64,000 nt of DNA, from the NCBI RefSeq assembly GCF_001440545.1, contig NZ_LKHP01000011.1, positions 1 to 64,000 of the forward strand, in the 5' to 3' direction. Shown one piece after another: positions 51,892 through 61,102 of this stretch (position 1 is the first letter of the stretch; every line of letters begins with the position of its first letter). The notes under the pieces are model-generated. The model worked only from the letters and a program-made list of their open reading frames with translations. It had not been told where the DNA came from and ran no database searches. Both the position numbers and the translations under genes were made by a program. Source of the DNA: Caloramator mitchellensis. Its GTDB lineage: Bacteria > Bacillota > Clostridia > Clostridiales > Caloramatoraceae.

Positions 51892-53592
51892 ATGAAAATA
51901 AGCAGATTTGGAAAAAACATCATAAAATTAATTGCAAAAATTTCAGCTGCTTTTATGATTATTATGTTTCTGGCCTACGCTTTTGTTTTCTATTCTGCAT
52001 TAACTAAACTTCAAGGTGAAGTATTATCCACTGCAAAAAAAGCTGCAACACTTGTTAATGGAGACAAACTAGAAAATGTATGGATAAGTAATAATATGAA
52101 TTCTCCAGAGTTTAAAGAAATTCAGGAAACATTGATTCGAGCTAAAAGCGAAAGCACCGCAAAATTTATTTATAGTCTTTATGTTGATAATGATAAAGTT
52201 TATTTCATAGTTGATGGCTCTGTCGAAAATGCTGCTGCATTGGGTGAAGAATACATATTGAAAAATGAAATGGTTAGAGCAATGAAGGGTGAAGCATCAG
52301 TTTTAAAAATCCCTATAAAGGATAAATGGGGAACGTTTATATCAGCCTACGCTCCCATCAAAAACTCAAATGGGAAAATAGTAGGTATTGCTGCTGCTGA
52401 TATGGATATCGCAGTATATGAATACATAAATACCAAGTTATTAATATCTATGATATATATTTTATTGTTTTTAATATTAATTACTAGCTTGATTGTAAAT
52501 AACTATTCTAAGAAAGTAGTATCGCAAATAGATAAGGCACTTTTAGGTATAAATACTCTTTCAACTGGAGATCTAACTGTCAAATTAAGTGCAAATACAA
52601 AAGATGAAATTGAAGATATTATTAATAAAACTGATGAATTCAGGGTAACAGTTAATAGTATTTTATCCTCAATAAAGCAAAACTTCATAAAATTGTCCGA
52701 ACATGCAAATATTCTGTCAAGTATATCATTTGAACTTTCAAAGGCTTCACACGAAGTTTCAACTTCAATGCAAGGCTCAAGCTGCGAAGCAGAAAATCAA
52801 AATCAGAGCATTGAGCAAATAGTTGAATTAACAAAAGATTTTAACACCAACCTAGAAAAGGTAATAAACCTTATTCAAATTATTGATATTGATGCAAGAA
52901 ACATGGGCTATCTTGCCGACAACGGAAATAATAATATTAAGTCCTTAAATTCTTCAACTGAAGAAGTAAACTCAAATTTTGACATGGTTTTAAACAATAT
53001 TGAAAACCTTGATTCAAACATAAGCAAAATTGGTGAAATCTCAAGTTTGATAAACAGCATAGCAGAACAAACAAATCTTCTTGCATTAAATGCTGCTATA
53101 GAGGCTGCAAGGGCAGGGGAATCTGGAAAAGGATTTGCCGTAGTTGCAGAAGAGATAAGAAAACTTGCTGAGAAATCAAAAGAATCAGCTCAAGACATAA
53201 ATGAGATAATAAATTCCGTTGCTTCTGAAAATAAAATGGTTGTTCAAAATGCTAACAGAATGAAGGGTATACTGAAAAAACAACATGAAATAAATGATAA
53301 TACTGCTAATATATTTAAAGAACTTCTACAGACAATCAATAGCCTATTACCAAAAATAAATGAAGCCTATAACAGCGCATTTGATATTGGCAACATGAAG
53401 AATCAAATACTTGTTAACCTTGAAAAATCATCAGAAAATCTAAACAAAATTTCAGATGCAATATCGGAAATTGCAGCTACTTCTGAAGAATTAAATGCTT
53501 CCTCAGATGAGGTTTCAAACTCATCTGTAAAATTAAAGCAAATGTCCGAGGAAATGTTGGCTCAAATCAGCAAATTTAAACTTGAAGATTAA
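51892..53592 (+). CDS. methyl-accepting chemotaxis protein
   Basis: Transmembrane chemoreceptor of 566 residues. A first membrane span (about 18-38), an extracytoplasmic Cache-like sensing domain (about 40-180), a second span (about 185-207), HAMP, and the signalling domain with hairpin [20 protein letters not shown] and [15 protein letters not shown]. The ATG at 51892 is chosen with GGAGG eight bases upstream; the upstream frame has no site. A TATAAT at 51851-51856 is a likely -10. Its ligand is unknown. cheX lies downstream. Confidence 0.93.
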   Translation: MKISRFGKNIIKLIAKISAAFMIIMFLAYAFVFYSALTKLQGEVLSTAKKAATLVNGDKLENVWISNNMNSPEFKEIQETLIRAKSESTAKFIYSLYVDNDKVYFIVDGSVENAAALGEEYILKNEMVRAMKGEASVLKIPIKDKWGTFISAYAPIKNSNGKIVGIAAADMDIAVYEYINTKLLISMIYILLFLILITSLIVNNYSKKVVSQIDKALLGINTLSTGDLTVKLSANTKDEIEDIINKTDEFRVTVNSILSSIKQNFIKLSEHANILSSISFELSKASHEVSTSMQGSSCEAENQNQSIEQIVELTKDFNTNLEKVINLIQIIDIDARNMGYLADNGNNNIKSLNSSTEEVNSNFDMVLNNIENLDSNISKIGEISSLINSIAEQTNLLALNAAIEAARAGESGKGFAVVAEEIRKLAEKSKESAQDINEIINSVASENKMVVQNANRMKGILKKQHEINDNTANIFKELLQTINSLLPKINEAYNSAFDIGNMKNQILVNLEKSSENLNKISDAISEIAATSEELNASSDEVSNSSVKLKQMSEEMLAQISKFKLED

Positions 53593-53617
53593 ACAATTAA
53601 ATAGTATATTAAAAATA

Positions 53618-53665
53618 AGCACAATATATTTCAACATTATTCGATATATTGTGCTTTATTTATTA
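53618..53665 (+). terminator. terminator after MCP gene
   Basis: Arms AGCACAATATAT and ATATATTGTGCT with a 14-base loop, then TTATTTATTATT. Confidence 0.85.
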
Positions 53666-53737
53666 TTAAATAATACATAATAAACTATACTTATCTTAAT
53701 AATAAGAATATAAACACTCAGCATTGGAGGTTTTATC

Positions 53738-54196
53738 ATGAACGTTGAATATATAAATCCATTTTTAGAATCATGTAAATCGGTCTTACAACAACTTGGT
53801 AATATAACCTTTGAACCTGGAAAATTATTTTTAAAGCATGGCATGCAGGATACTCAAGAAGTTGTAATTACAATTGGCGTTGCAAAGGATGTTCAGGGAA
53901 ATTTTATAATGAACATAGATAAAGAAACCGCTCTTAAGATTGCTTCGGTAATGATGGGTGGTTATCCTTGCACTGAGCTTGATGAGCTGTCAACTTCCGC
54001 TGTATCGGAACTTTCAAACATGATTGCAGGAAATGCCAGCACGCATTTTTTTGAAAAAGGTAAATCCATCGATATAACTCCACCACTTGTCCATGTAGGT
54101 GAAAAGGCAAAGATTAATTATGCACTTCCTACTGTTTGCGTTCCATTAAAATTGTCCATAGGTGGAACCATAGAGATGGATTTGATGATTAAATAA
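53738..54196 (+). CDS. cheX: chemotaxis phosphatase CheX
   Basis: Protein of 152 residues of the CheC/CheX/FliY family that dephosphorylates CheY-P. The catalytic helix pattern is seen as DELSTSAVSELSNMIAGNAS near residue 84 (Glu and Asn of ELSNMIAGNA). It begins MNVEYINPFLES, typical for CheX. The start has TTGGAGGTT upstream. Separated from the MCP gene by a terminator, so probably its own unit in a chemotaxis context. Confidence 0.9.
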   Translation: MNVEYINPFLESCKSVLQQLGNITFEPGKLFLKHGMQDTQEVVITIGVAKDVQGNFIMNIDKETALKIASVMMGGYPCTELDELSTSAVSELSNMIAGNASTHFFEKGKSIDITPPLVHVGEKAKINYALPTVCVPLKLSIGGTIEMDLMIK

Positions 54197-54304
54197 TGGC
54201 TTATGGCTGAATTTTCCATTCTTGAACGTCTTAATTTCTACTCATAATATATTAAACTACTTAAAAAGAATAATTTTAAATGTTTGGCTAACAAAATAAA
54301 TAAA

Positions 54305-54342
54305 AATCTAAGAGCTACCTCTTCTGAGGTAGCTCTTAGATT
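54305..54342. terminator. bidirectional terminator between cheX and gguB-like gene
   Basis: Perfect 17-base arms AATCTAAGAGCTACCTC and GAGGTAGCTCTTAGATT around TTCT, with TTTTATT on the minus strand. Repeat copy 23 begins 22 bases to the right. Confidence 0.85.
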
Positions 54343-54363
54343 AACGCATTAATTTTAGATTAA

Positions 54364-54417
54364 CTTGTCCTAATTGTCAAACAAATCAAGAAGTCAAGAA
54401 ATCAAGTGAATGTCACC
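54364..54417 (-). repeat. interspersed repeat copy 23
   Basis: Full copy, core CCTAATTGTCAAACAAATC; its GTGAC end supplies the TGA stop of the permease gene. Confidence 0.95.
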
Positions 54418-55585
54418 TTTTATTTCTTGTCTTAACGTCGAATATAACTGCTGCTGCAAGAACAGCACCTCTGATTATATATTGATATGAAATTCCAACT
54501 CCCATAAGATTCATACCGCTTGTTAACGATGACATAACAAATGCACCGATTATTGAGCCGGTTATTTTACCAACTCCACCTGCAGCTGAAACTCCTCCAA
54601 CATAAGCAGCAGCAATTGCGTCAAGTTCAAACAACGTTCCTGCTGTAGTTGTAGCTGACTGCAAACGTGCGCTATACAATATTCCTGAAAGTGCAGCAAG
54701 TGTTCCCATAGAGCCAAATACTATTAGGGTAATCTTGCTAACATCAATACCGCTTAATTTTGCAGCTTCTGGGTTACCTCCAACTGCATATATATGTCTT
54801 CCAAGGGTTGTTTTTGTTGTAATGACATGATAAAGCGCTGTAACAATTATAACAATTACAACAGTCCATGAAAGCCCATTATATCCTGAAAGTATGAATG
54901 TTATATAGGCTATTATCGCAGATACAAAAACTAATTTTGCAATAAACATCTTATATGAAACAACTTCAAAATTATATTTCATTTTATTCTTTCTTGTATT
55001 AAATTCGCTCCATACATAGAATAATATTGCCATGATGCCAAGTATTATTGTTAATACATGGACTCCTTTAATATTCGCAATGTCTGGAATAAACCCATTT
55101 CCAATTGCATTGAAGCTTGGATTTGGAATGATTATAGTTCCTGTTTTTTCTGTTGCAAGAAGAAGTGCTCCTCTAAAGACAAGCATACCTGCAAGTGTAG
55201 CTACGAATGCTGGAATCCCAACATTAGCAACAAGGTATCCATTAAATAAACCTATTAAAAGCCCTAATAAAAGAGCAACTATTATAGCCACGATTACAGG
55301 AACATTAAACTTTGTTAATAGAATAGCCACAATGGCACCTAAGAAACCAGCAAGAAATCCTACCGACAAATCAATATGTCTTATCACTATTACAAGCGTC
55401 ATACCAACTGCCAAAACTGCTACATAACCAGTTTGATTAATAAGATTGCTTATATTTCTTGAGGAAATAAAAACCCCATTAGTTGCAATTGAAAATATTA
55501 TCATAATTACTGCAAGCGCAATATACATTCCGTATTCACGAATATTTTGTTTTAATAAACCCTTAAATTCATTAAAAAAACTCAT
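54413..55585 (-). CDS. monosaccharide ABC transporter permease (GguB/MmsB type)
   Basis: Membrane permease of 390 residues, BPD_transp_2 family (ribose/xylose type) with about ten spans. Family motifs: NISNLINQTGYVAVLAVGMTLVI near residue 42 (in part), RHIDLSVGFLAGFLGA near 68 and AAYVGGVSAAGGVGKITGSI near 328. Third gene of the transporter (binding protein, ATPase, permease); the ATPase stop is 11 bases upstream. It ends NKR with its stop inside repeat copy 23. Confidence 0.92.
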   Translation of the reverse strand: MSFFNEFKGLLKQNIREYGMYIALAVIMIIFSIATNGVFISSRNISNLINQTGYVAVLAVGMTLVIVIRHIDLSVGFLAGFLGAIVAILLTKFNVPVIVAIIVALLLGLLIGLFNGYLVANVGIPAFVATLAGMLVFRGALLLATEKTGTIIIPNPSFNAIGNGFIPDIANIKGVHVLTIILGIMAILFYVWSEFNTRKNKMKYNFEVVSYKMFIAKLVFVSAIIAYITFILSGYNGLSWTVVIVIIVTALYHVITTKTTLGRHIYAVGGNPEAAKLSGIDVSKITLIVFGSMGTLAALSGILYSARLQSATTTAGTLFELDAIAAAYVGGVSAAGGVGKITGSIIGAFVMSSLTSGMNLMGVGISYQYIIRGAVLAAAVIFDVKTRNKR

Positions 55586-55596
55586 AACAATGCCTC

Positions 55597-57117
55597 CTAA
55601 TCAGTTGCAAGTTCCATTATTTTTTCCTGAGTCGCCTCTTCGATTGGTAATTCACCCACCATCCTACCGCCTGACATAACGTAAACCCTATCGCTCATTC
55701 CAAGAACTTCTGGCAACTCAGATGAAATCATTATAATACTCATTCCCTGTCTTACAAGCTCATTCATCAATGTATAAATTTCATATTTTGCTCCAACGTC
55801 TATTCCTCTTGTTGGCTCGTCCAATATCAGAACCTGAGGCCTTGTGAATAACCACTTACCAAGTGAAACCTTCTGCTGGTTTCCACCACTCAAATTGCCC
55901 ACCTTTTGTTCTACGCTTGGCGCCTTTATTTTTAAAGATGCCTTATATTCATTAGCAACTTTAATTTCCTCATTTTCATTGATAAAAACTCTATCTACAA
56001 GCTCCTTTAGATTTGCAATGCTTATATTTGATTTAATATCATCTATCAAAATAAGCCCATTGCCCTTTCTATCCTCAGTAACATAGGCAACTCCCTGTTT
56101 TATAGCATCCTTTGGTTTAAGGAATTTGTGCTTTTTGCCGTTAACATATATATCTCCCTTTACTTTGTATCCCTTTGGGTTTCCAAATATGCTAAGAGCA
56201 AGTTCTGTTCTTCCTGCTCCCATAAGACCCGCTATTCCAACTATTTCGCCTTTTCTTACGTTGAAGCTTACATCCTTCAATATTTCTCTTCCAAGGAATG
56301 GATCATAGGCACTTAAATTCTTTACTTCAAGAACCTTATCTCCAAACTCCTTTATTTTTCTTTTAGGATAAATATCGTCGATTTCGCGTCCAACCATATG
56401 CTTTATTATTATATTTTCAGATATCTTCTCCTTTGTTGCGTCCATAGAAGATATAGTTTTTCCATCTCTTAAAACCGTAATAGAATCAGCAATAGCTGTT
56501 ACTTCCTTTAATTTATGTGAAATCAAAATACAAGTAACACCCTGTTCTTTTAATTCCCTAATTAATTTAAGTAAATTTTCGCTATCATCTTCATTCAAAG
56601 CAGCAGTTGGCTCGTCCAGAATCAATAGTTTAACGTTTTTACTAAGAGCCTTTGCAATTTCAACAAGCTGCTGCATCCCAACTCCTAAATCCTTAACCTT
56701 TAAAGAAGGGTTTATATTGAGCCTTACCTTCTTGAGCATTTCTTTAGCTCTTGCTACAGTCTCATCCCAATCGATAAATCTTCCCTTTTTAATTTCATGC
56801 CCTAAAAATATATTTTCATAAACAGTAAGTTCAGGAATTAGAGCAAGTTCCTGATAAATAGTTACGATACCAACTTTTTCGCTGTCGTATATATGATTAA
56901 ATTTTTGAACCTTTCCGTCAAATACAATATCACCTGAATATTCTCCGAAAGGATAAACACCGCTTAAAACCTTCATAAGCGTTGATTTTCCTGAACCATT
57001 TTCTCCAACTAAGCAGTGTATTTCTCCCCTTTTAACCTTAAAGTCAACATTATCAAGTGCCTTAACTCCTGGAAATGTCTTTGTTATATTTCTCATTTCT
57101 AAAATATATTCACTCAT
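55597..57117 (-). CDS. monosaccharide ABC transporter ATPase (GguA/MmsA type)
   Basis: Double-cassette ATPase of 506 residues. First cassette: Walker A VGENGSGKSTLMKVLSG near residue 36, signature LGVGMQQLVEIAKAL, Walker B LLILDEPTAAL. Second cassette: degenerate Walker A AGLMGAGRTELALS near 290 (usual in this family), signature LSGGNQQKVSLGKWL, Walker B VLILDEPTRGIDVGAK. The ATG at 57117 (MSEYILEM) is chosen with AAGGAG 11 bases upstream; the longer frame is unlikely. Downstream of the chvE-like gene. Confidence 0.93.
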   Translation of the reverse strand: MSEYILEMRNITKTFPGVKALDNVDFKVKRGEIHCLVGENGSGKSTLMKVLSGVYPFGEYSGDIVFDGKVQKFNHIYDSEKVGIVTIYQELALIPELTVYENIFLGHEIKKGRFIDWDETVARAKEMLKKVRLNINPSLKVKDLGVGMQQLVEIAKALSKNVKLLILDEPTAALNEDDSENLLKLIRELKEQGVTCILISHKLKEVTAIADSITVLRDGKTISSMDATKEKISENIIIKHMVGREIDDIYPKRKIKEFGDKVLEVKNLSAYDPFLGREILKDVSFNVRKGEIVGIAGLMGAGRTELALSIFGNPKGYKVKGDIYVNGKKHKFLKPKDAIKQGVAYVTEDRKGNGLILIDDIKSNISIANLKELVDRVFINENEEIKVANEYKASLKIKAPSVEQKVGNLSGGNQQKVSLGKWLFTRPQVLILDEPTRGIDVGAKYEIYTLMNELVRQGMSIIMISSELPEVLGMSDRVYVMSGGRMVGELPIEEATQEKIMELATD

Positions 57118-57200
57118 ATACTGCTCGCTCCTTGAAAAGACGTTTATTTGACAAATGAATAGTGATAGCACATGCTACCACTATTCATATTTTTAGTCTA

Positions 57201-58286
57201 TTATTTTAAGCCTGTGAAATCTGATGCATTATAGTATCCTGAATCAATAAGAGCTGACTTAACGTTATCTTGAGTTACAACTATAACTTCTGTTTGCTTT
57301 GCCTTAACATCAATCTTGCCGTTGTTGTATGAACCAGTTGTTTGTGGTTCCTTGCCTTCTAATAAGTCCTTTGCCATTCCTATAGCGTCCTTAACAAGTG
57401 TTCTAACATCCTTAAATACTGTCATTGATTGTTTTCCATCGATGATGTATTGAACTGATGCCTTTTCAGCGTCCTGTCCAGTTACCTTATAGCTTGTAAC
57501 ATCCTTGTCAGCTGCAAATGCGTCTGCTATAGCACGAGCTGTTCCATCGTTTGGAGCAAGTATAAATACGTTACCCTTGTCTTCCTTCTTAGCTGCTGTT
57601 AAGTGAGCTTCTGCCTTATTCTTAGCTTCATTGAAGTCCCAGTTAGTAGTTACTTGTCCTATAATCTTGCTCATTTCATCACGAGTTAATTTTGGCTTGT
57701 TTTGAAGCGCTACTGCTTCGCTTGAGTTCTTTATAACGAATGTTCCGTCTGCAATCTTTGGTTGAAGAACATTCCATGCTCCTTCAAAGAATAAGAAAGC
57801 GTTGTTGTCTGAAGCTGCTCCAGCATATAGGTAAAGTGGATTTCCCTTTCCTGTTGCTTGGTCAACTAAGTATTGAGCTTGAGCTTCTCCAACTGCTATG
57901 CTGTCAAATGTTACATAGTAATCAACAGCATCTGTATTAGTTATAAGTCTATCGTATGATATAACCTTTATTCCTTCCTTCTTAGCTGCTTCTACTGCTG
58001 CAGCTGCTGCACTACCGTCCTGTGGACAAATAACAAGAACCTTAATTCCCTTTGCAATTAAAGCATCAACATTTTCCTTTTCCTTTGCTGATGAACCTTG
58101 GCTGAAAAGAATTTCTACTGAATAGTTTGTGTCCTTTAAAGCATCCTTAAATCTTGTTTCATCTTGAACCCATCTTGGTTCATCCTTTGTAGGAAGAACA
58201 ATACCTACGTCAACTTTCTTGCCACCGCATGCTGTTAAACCTAACATCATTACAGCAACCATAAGTAATGCTAATAATTTTTTCAT
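57201..58286 (-). CDS. multiple-sugar-binding lipoprotein (ChvE-like)
   Basis: Exported lipoprotein of 361 residues; signal peptide with lipobox LGLTACGG (Cys20). Periplasmic-binding-protein fold of the xylose/ChvE kind: VGIVLPTKDEPRWVQDE near residue 27, VLVICPQDGSAAAAAVEAAK near 81, ISYDRLITNTDAVDYYVTFD near 106 and VTGQDAEKASVQYI near 270. Delivers sugars to the GguA-GguB-like membrane complex encoded next. Probably the best expressed gene of the locus: G-rich ribosome binding site CAGGGGGG and its own leader. Confidence 0.93.
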   Translation of the reverse strand: MKKLLALLMVAVMMLGLTACGGKKVDVGIVLPTKDEPRWVQDETRFKDALKDTNYSVEILFSQGSSAKEKENVDALIAKGIKVLVICPQDGSAAAAAVEAAKKEGIKVISYDRLITNTDAVDYYVTFDSIAVGEAQAQYLVDQATGKGNPLYLYAGAASDNNAFLFFEGAWNVLQPKIADGTFVIKNSSEAVALQNKPKLTRDEMSKIIGQVTTNWDFNEAKNKAEAHLTAAKKEDKGNVFILAPNDGTARAIADAFAADKDVTSYKVTGQDAEKASVQYIIDGKQSMTVFKDVRTLVKDAIGMAKDLLEGKEPQTTGSYNNGKIDVKAKQTEVIVVTQDNVKSALIDSGYYNASDFTGLK

Positions 58287-58462
58287 TTAATTGACCCCCC
58301 TGTGTTTAGTTTTGCTAATTTCAAATTTTCTGCAAATTAGCTTCATCATAATTATTACACACACAAGGGGGGCTTGTCGCTGGACGCTTTTGTCTATTTA
58401 TAGTATAAATTAGTCATTTATTAATTTTTAATTTTAGAACAGTAAATTTTTGCTGTAAAATT
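58287..58462 (-). promoter_or_regulatory. leader/promoter region of chvE-like gene
   Basis: On the minus strand a hairpin AACAGTAAA...TTTACTGTT at 58437-58471 overlaps the stop of the previous gene. A TATACT -10-like hexamer at about 58396-58401 lacks a good -35, which would fit activation by the AraC-type regulator. A second hairpin GCTAATTT...AAATTAGC lies in the leader at about 58314-58341. Confidence 0.4.
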
Positions 58463-59539
58463 TTACTGTTTGGTATAAACCTCTTCTTTTAGATGAAAAC
58501 CGTCCCTTATTATAGTTTCATCAATATTGTTCCTATCAACCGAGATAGGCTCAAGAACATAATACGGGATATAATATTTGCCATCGAATATTCTTTTATC
58601 AATATTAAGAGGCTCTTTTTTAACAAGCTTAATCGCACATTCAATTGTTGCTTCTGCTAATTTTTCAATAGGCTTATAAACTGTCATAAGCTGTGTCCCT
58701 TCAACTATTCTCTGACAAGCCCAAAGGTCGGCATCCTGTCCTACAACATAGGTTTTTCCAATCTTTCTGTGCTCTGATAAAGCTTCAATTGCCCCCTCTG
58801 CCAAACTGTCGTTACCACTTATTACAGCATCGATTTTTAAATTTTCCTGCAGCCTCTCGTCGACTACCTTAAAGGCATACTCTTTTAGCCAGTTAGGCGC
58901 CCATTCTTCGCCTATTATGTTTATTTTGCCGCTTTCAACGTATTGTTTTAATATATTGTCATAACCTTCCTTTATCATCTTTGTGTTATAGTCATTGCTG
59001 GCACCGTTTATAATCAATAAATTCCCTGATTTCATCTTATTTAATATCGCCTTAGCCATCAGCTCGCCAACTTTAACATTGTCAAAGCTGATGTAAAGAT
59101 TAACATTAGAGTTTAAAACCAATCTATCATAGGAAATGACAGGAACTCCCTTTTCCTTTGCCATTTCAACAGCAGCTGCTGCCCTCGTATAATCATTTGG
59201 AACCAGTATTAAAACATCTATACCCTGCTCTAAAAGATATTTAACCTGCTTCAACTGGTCCTGGTCGTCATTGTTGGCGTTTTGAATTATTATCTCGGCA
59301 TCGAGTTCCCTTGCCTTTGTCATCATAATGTCCCTATCTTTTATCCATCTTTCTTCCTTTAGTGTTCCAAGTGAGAATCCTATTTTTATTTTATTATCAT
59401 CCTCAATATTTATTTTAGAATTTCCTGATAAATATAAATTGGGCTTGGACAATTTAATATAAATCATAGAAAATTCAATCAAGAGAACAAGAAATAAAAC
59501 AATTATTATTGAGTTTTTAAGAGCCTTATCCCTAACCAA
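58463..59539 (-). CDS. membrane-anchored xylose-type binding protein
   Basis: Protein of 358 residues. An uncleaved-looking N-terminal membrane segment (IIIVLFLVLLIEFSMIYI) replaces the lipobox of normal binding proteins, then a periplasmic-binding-protein fold close to XylF follows (KIGFSLGTLKEERWIKDRD, VLILVPNDYTRAAAAVE, VISYDRLVLNSNVNLYISFD, VVGQDADLWACQRIV). It overlaps the regulator gene by eight bases. It may present sugar to the sensor kinase rather than to the transporter, as with other anchored binding proteins in Firmicutes sugar-sensing systems. Confidence 0.85.
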   Translation of the reverse strand: MVRDKALKNSIIIVLFLVLLIEFSMIYIKLSKPNLYLSGNSKINIEDDNKIKIGFSLGTLKEERWIKDRDIMMTKARELDAEIIIQNANNDDQDQLKQVKYLLEQGIDVLILVPNDYTRAAAAVEMAKEKGVPVISYDRLVLNSNVNLYISFDNVKVGELMAKAILNKMKSGNLLIINGASNDYNTKMIKEGYDNILKQYVESGKINIIGEEWAPNWLKEYAFKVVDERLQENLKIDAVISGNDSLAEGAIEALSEHRKIGKTYVVGQDADLWACQRIVEGTQLMTVYKPIEKLAEATIECAIKLVKKEPLNIDKRIFDGKYYIPYYVLEPISVDRNNIDETIIRDGFHLKEEVYTKQ

Positions 59540-61088
59540 TTAAATCCCCCCTTAATCCCTTTGACATTCTGAATTCTGAAGGGGTCATTCCTGTAACCTT
59601 TTTAAATATCTTGCAGTAGTAGTTAGGGTCGTTATATCCTATATTCTGACAAATCTCCTTTATGCTTATTTTTTGATTTGACAAAAGCTGAATTGATTTT
59701 TCAATTCTAAGTTCTGTTAAGTAGTCAACAAATCCCTTTCCTATCTCATCTTTAAATATTTTGCTAAGATAATGGTAGCTCAAATTAACGCTTCTGGCTG
59801 CATCGTAAAGCGATATATCCTGATTATAGTTTTTATTTATAAATTCAAGAACCTTTGCAATTATATCATCAACATGTTCCTTTTTCTGATTTTGTATTTC
59901 TGTAGAAATCTCGTTAATATACTGAATAAACTGATTTCTCAACTCAAGTGTGTTTTGAGTTTTAATAATCGATAGAATAAACATCTGTTTGAAATTATTT
60001 CTATCTTCAAGTTTATATGGTAGCATTTTATCCATATTAAATGCCAGCTCGATTAGTTTAGTTTTTATCTTATCTACATCTTCACTATATATAAAGCTAT
60101 ATTTGATGAAAATTTCATTGAATATTTTTCTCGCCTCTTCAAAGTTTCCTGTTAAAATGCTGTTTGAAAATGCTGTTTCAAGGTGCAATGGAAAATCGTC
60201 GCCAGCGTCTTTAATATATATTTCATCAAAATACACAATATTCTTACCATTGTTTATTGTCGCTGCAATATATGCCTCATTGCTGGATTTGTTGAAATTT
60301 TCAAGTTCATAAACCCTTCCAATTCCTATTTTGTATTTTGTATTTGTCACAGTCTTTAATTTTTCCTCAATTCTTTTCCCAACATCCTTTTGGCTTGTTT
60401 TTTCTTCATAGGGAATAAACGCTACAACTCTATCAGACAAAGGATTTCCAATAAGGCAAGTTGTTATGCTTTTTAACTTTATTTTGAATAAATCGTAGAA
60501 ATTCTGCCTTTCAAATGGGTTTGAGGAATTAATCATAAGGCAAAGTGCATATCCTTTTTTAAGGTTCATATTAAATACATTTTCATAAAATGCAACATCG
60601 TTTAGTGTTCCTATATTATACATTTTATAGGATACAAACTGTCCCTCTAAAAATGGGACAATCCTATCGATTCTTTCCTTCAGTTCTACCTCATTTAAAA
60701 AGCTTTTCCTTTTTTTGTCAATAGCAGAGTTTAGATTATTGATAGTCTCAACAAGCTTAGCTTTGCTTACGGGCTTTAAAAGATACTCAAAGACTCCTAA
60801 ACTTAAGGCTTCTTTAGCATAATCAAAATATTCAAAGGCTGTAAGTATAACAAAGTATACATCATTATTTGTATTTTTAATCTGCCTTATCGCCTCGATT
60901 CCATTTATCCCCGGCATGTGTATATCCATAAAAACAACATCCGGTTTAAGGCTTATTGCCTTTTCTATAGCTTCCCTTCCAGTGCTTGCTGTTCCTATAA
61001 TGTTTATATCATCAAAATTCTTTTCTATTATCATCTTTAGATAATCTATAACAAGGTATTCGTCGTCTGCAATCAATATATTAAGCAC
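59532..61088 (-). CDS. YesN-type response regulator (REC + AraC HTH)
   Basis: Regulator of 518 residues. Receiver domain with acidic pair IADDEYL, phospho-Asp in VVFMDIHMPGINGIEAIRQI and lysine in YLLKPVSKAKLVE. A middle region of about 250 residues is unassigned. The C-terminal AraC domain has two helix-turn-helix units (YDAARSVNLSYHYLSKIFKD; KEICQNIGYNDPNYYCKIFK). It pairs with the adjacent kinase and probably activates the ABC transporter downstream. Confidence 0.93.
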   Translation of the reverse strand: MLNILIADDEYLVIDYLKMIIEKNFDDINIIGTASTGREAIEKAISLKPDVVFMDIHMPGINGIEAIRQIKNTNNDVYFVILTAFEYFDYAKEALSLGVFEYLLKPVSKAKLVETINNLNSAIDKKRKSFLNEVELKERIDRIVPFLEGQFVSYKMYNIGTLNDVAFYENVFNMNLKKGYALCLMINSSNPFERQNFYDLFKIKLKSITTCLIGNPLSDRVVAFIPYEEKTSQKDVGKRIEEKLKTVTNTKYKIGIGRVYELENFNKSSNEAYIAATINNGKNIVYFDEIYIKDAGDDFPLHLETAFSNSILTGNFEEARKIFNEIFIKYSFIYSEDVDKIKTKLIELAFNMDKMLPYKLEDRNNFKQMFILSIIKTQNTLELRNQFIQYINEISTEIQNQKKEHVDDIIAKVLEFINKNYNQDISLYDAARSVNLSYHYLSKIFKDEIGKGFVDYLTELRIEKSIQLLSNQKISIKEICQNIGYNDPNYYCKIFKKVTGMTPSEFRMSKGLRGDLIG

Positions 61089-61102
61089 CTTTTATCTCCC
61101 CT

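Noticed and set aside
111-54417. Repeats as a CRISPR array
   Set aside because: Copies are hundreds to thousands of bases apart, in both orientations and at gene ends. No regular spacers and no cas genes are present.
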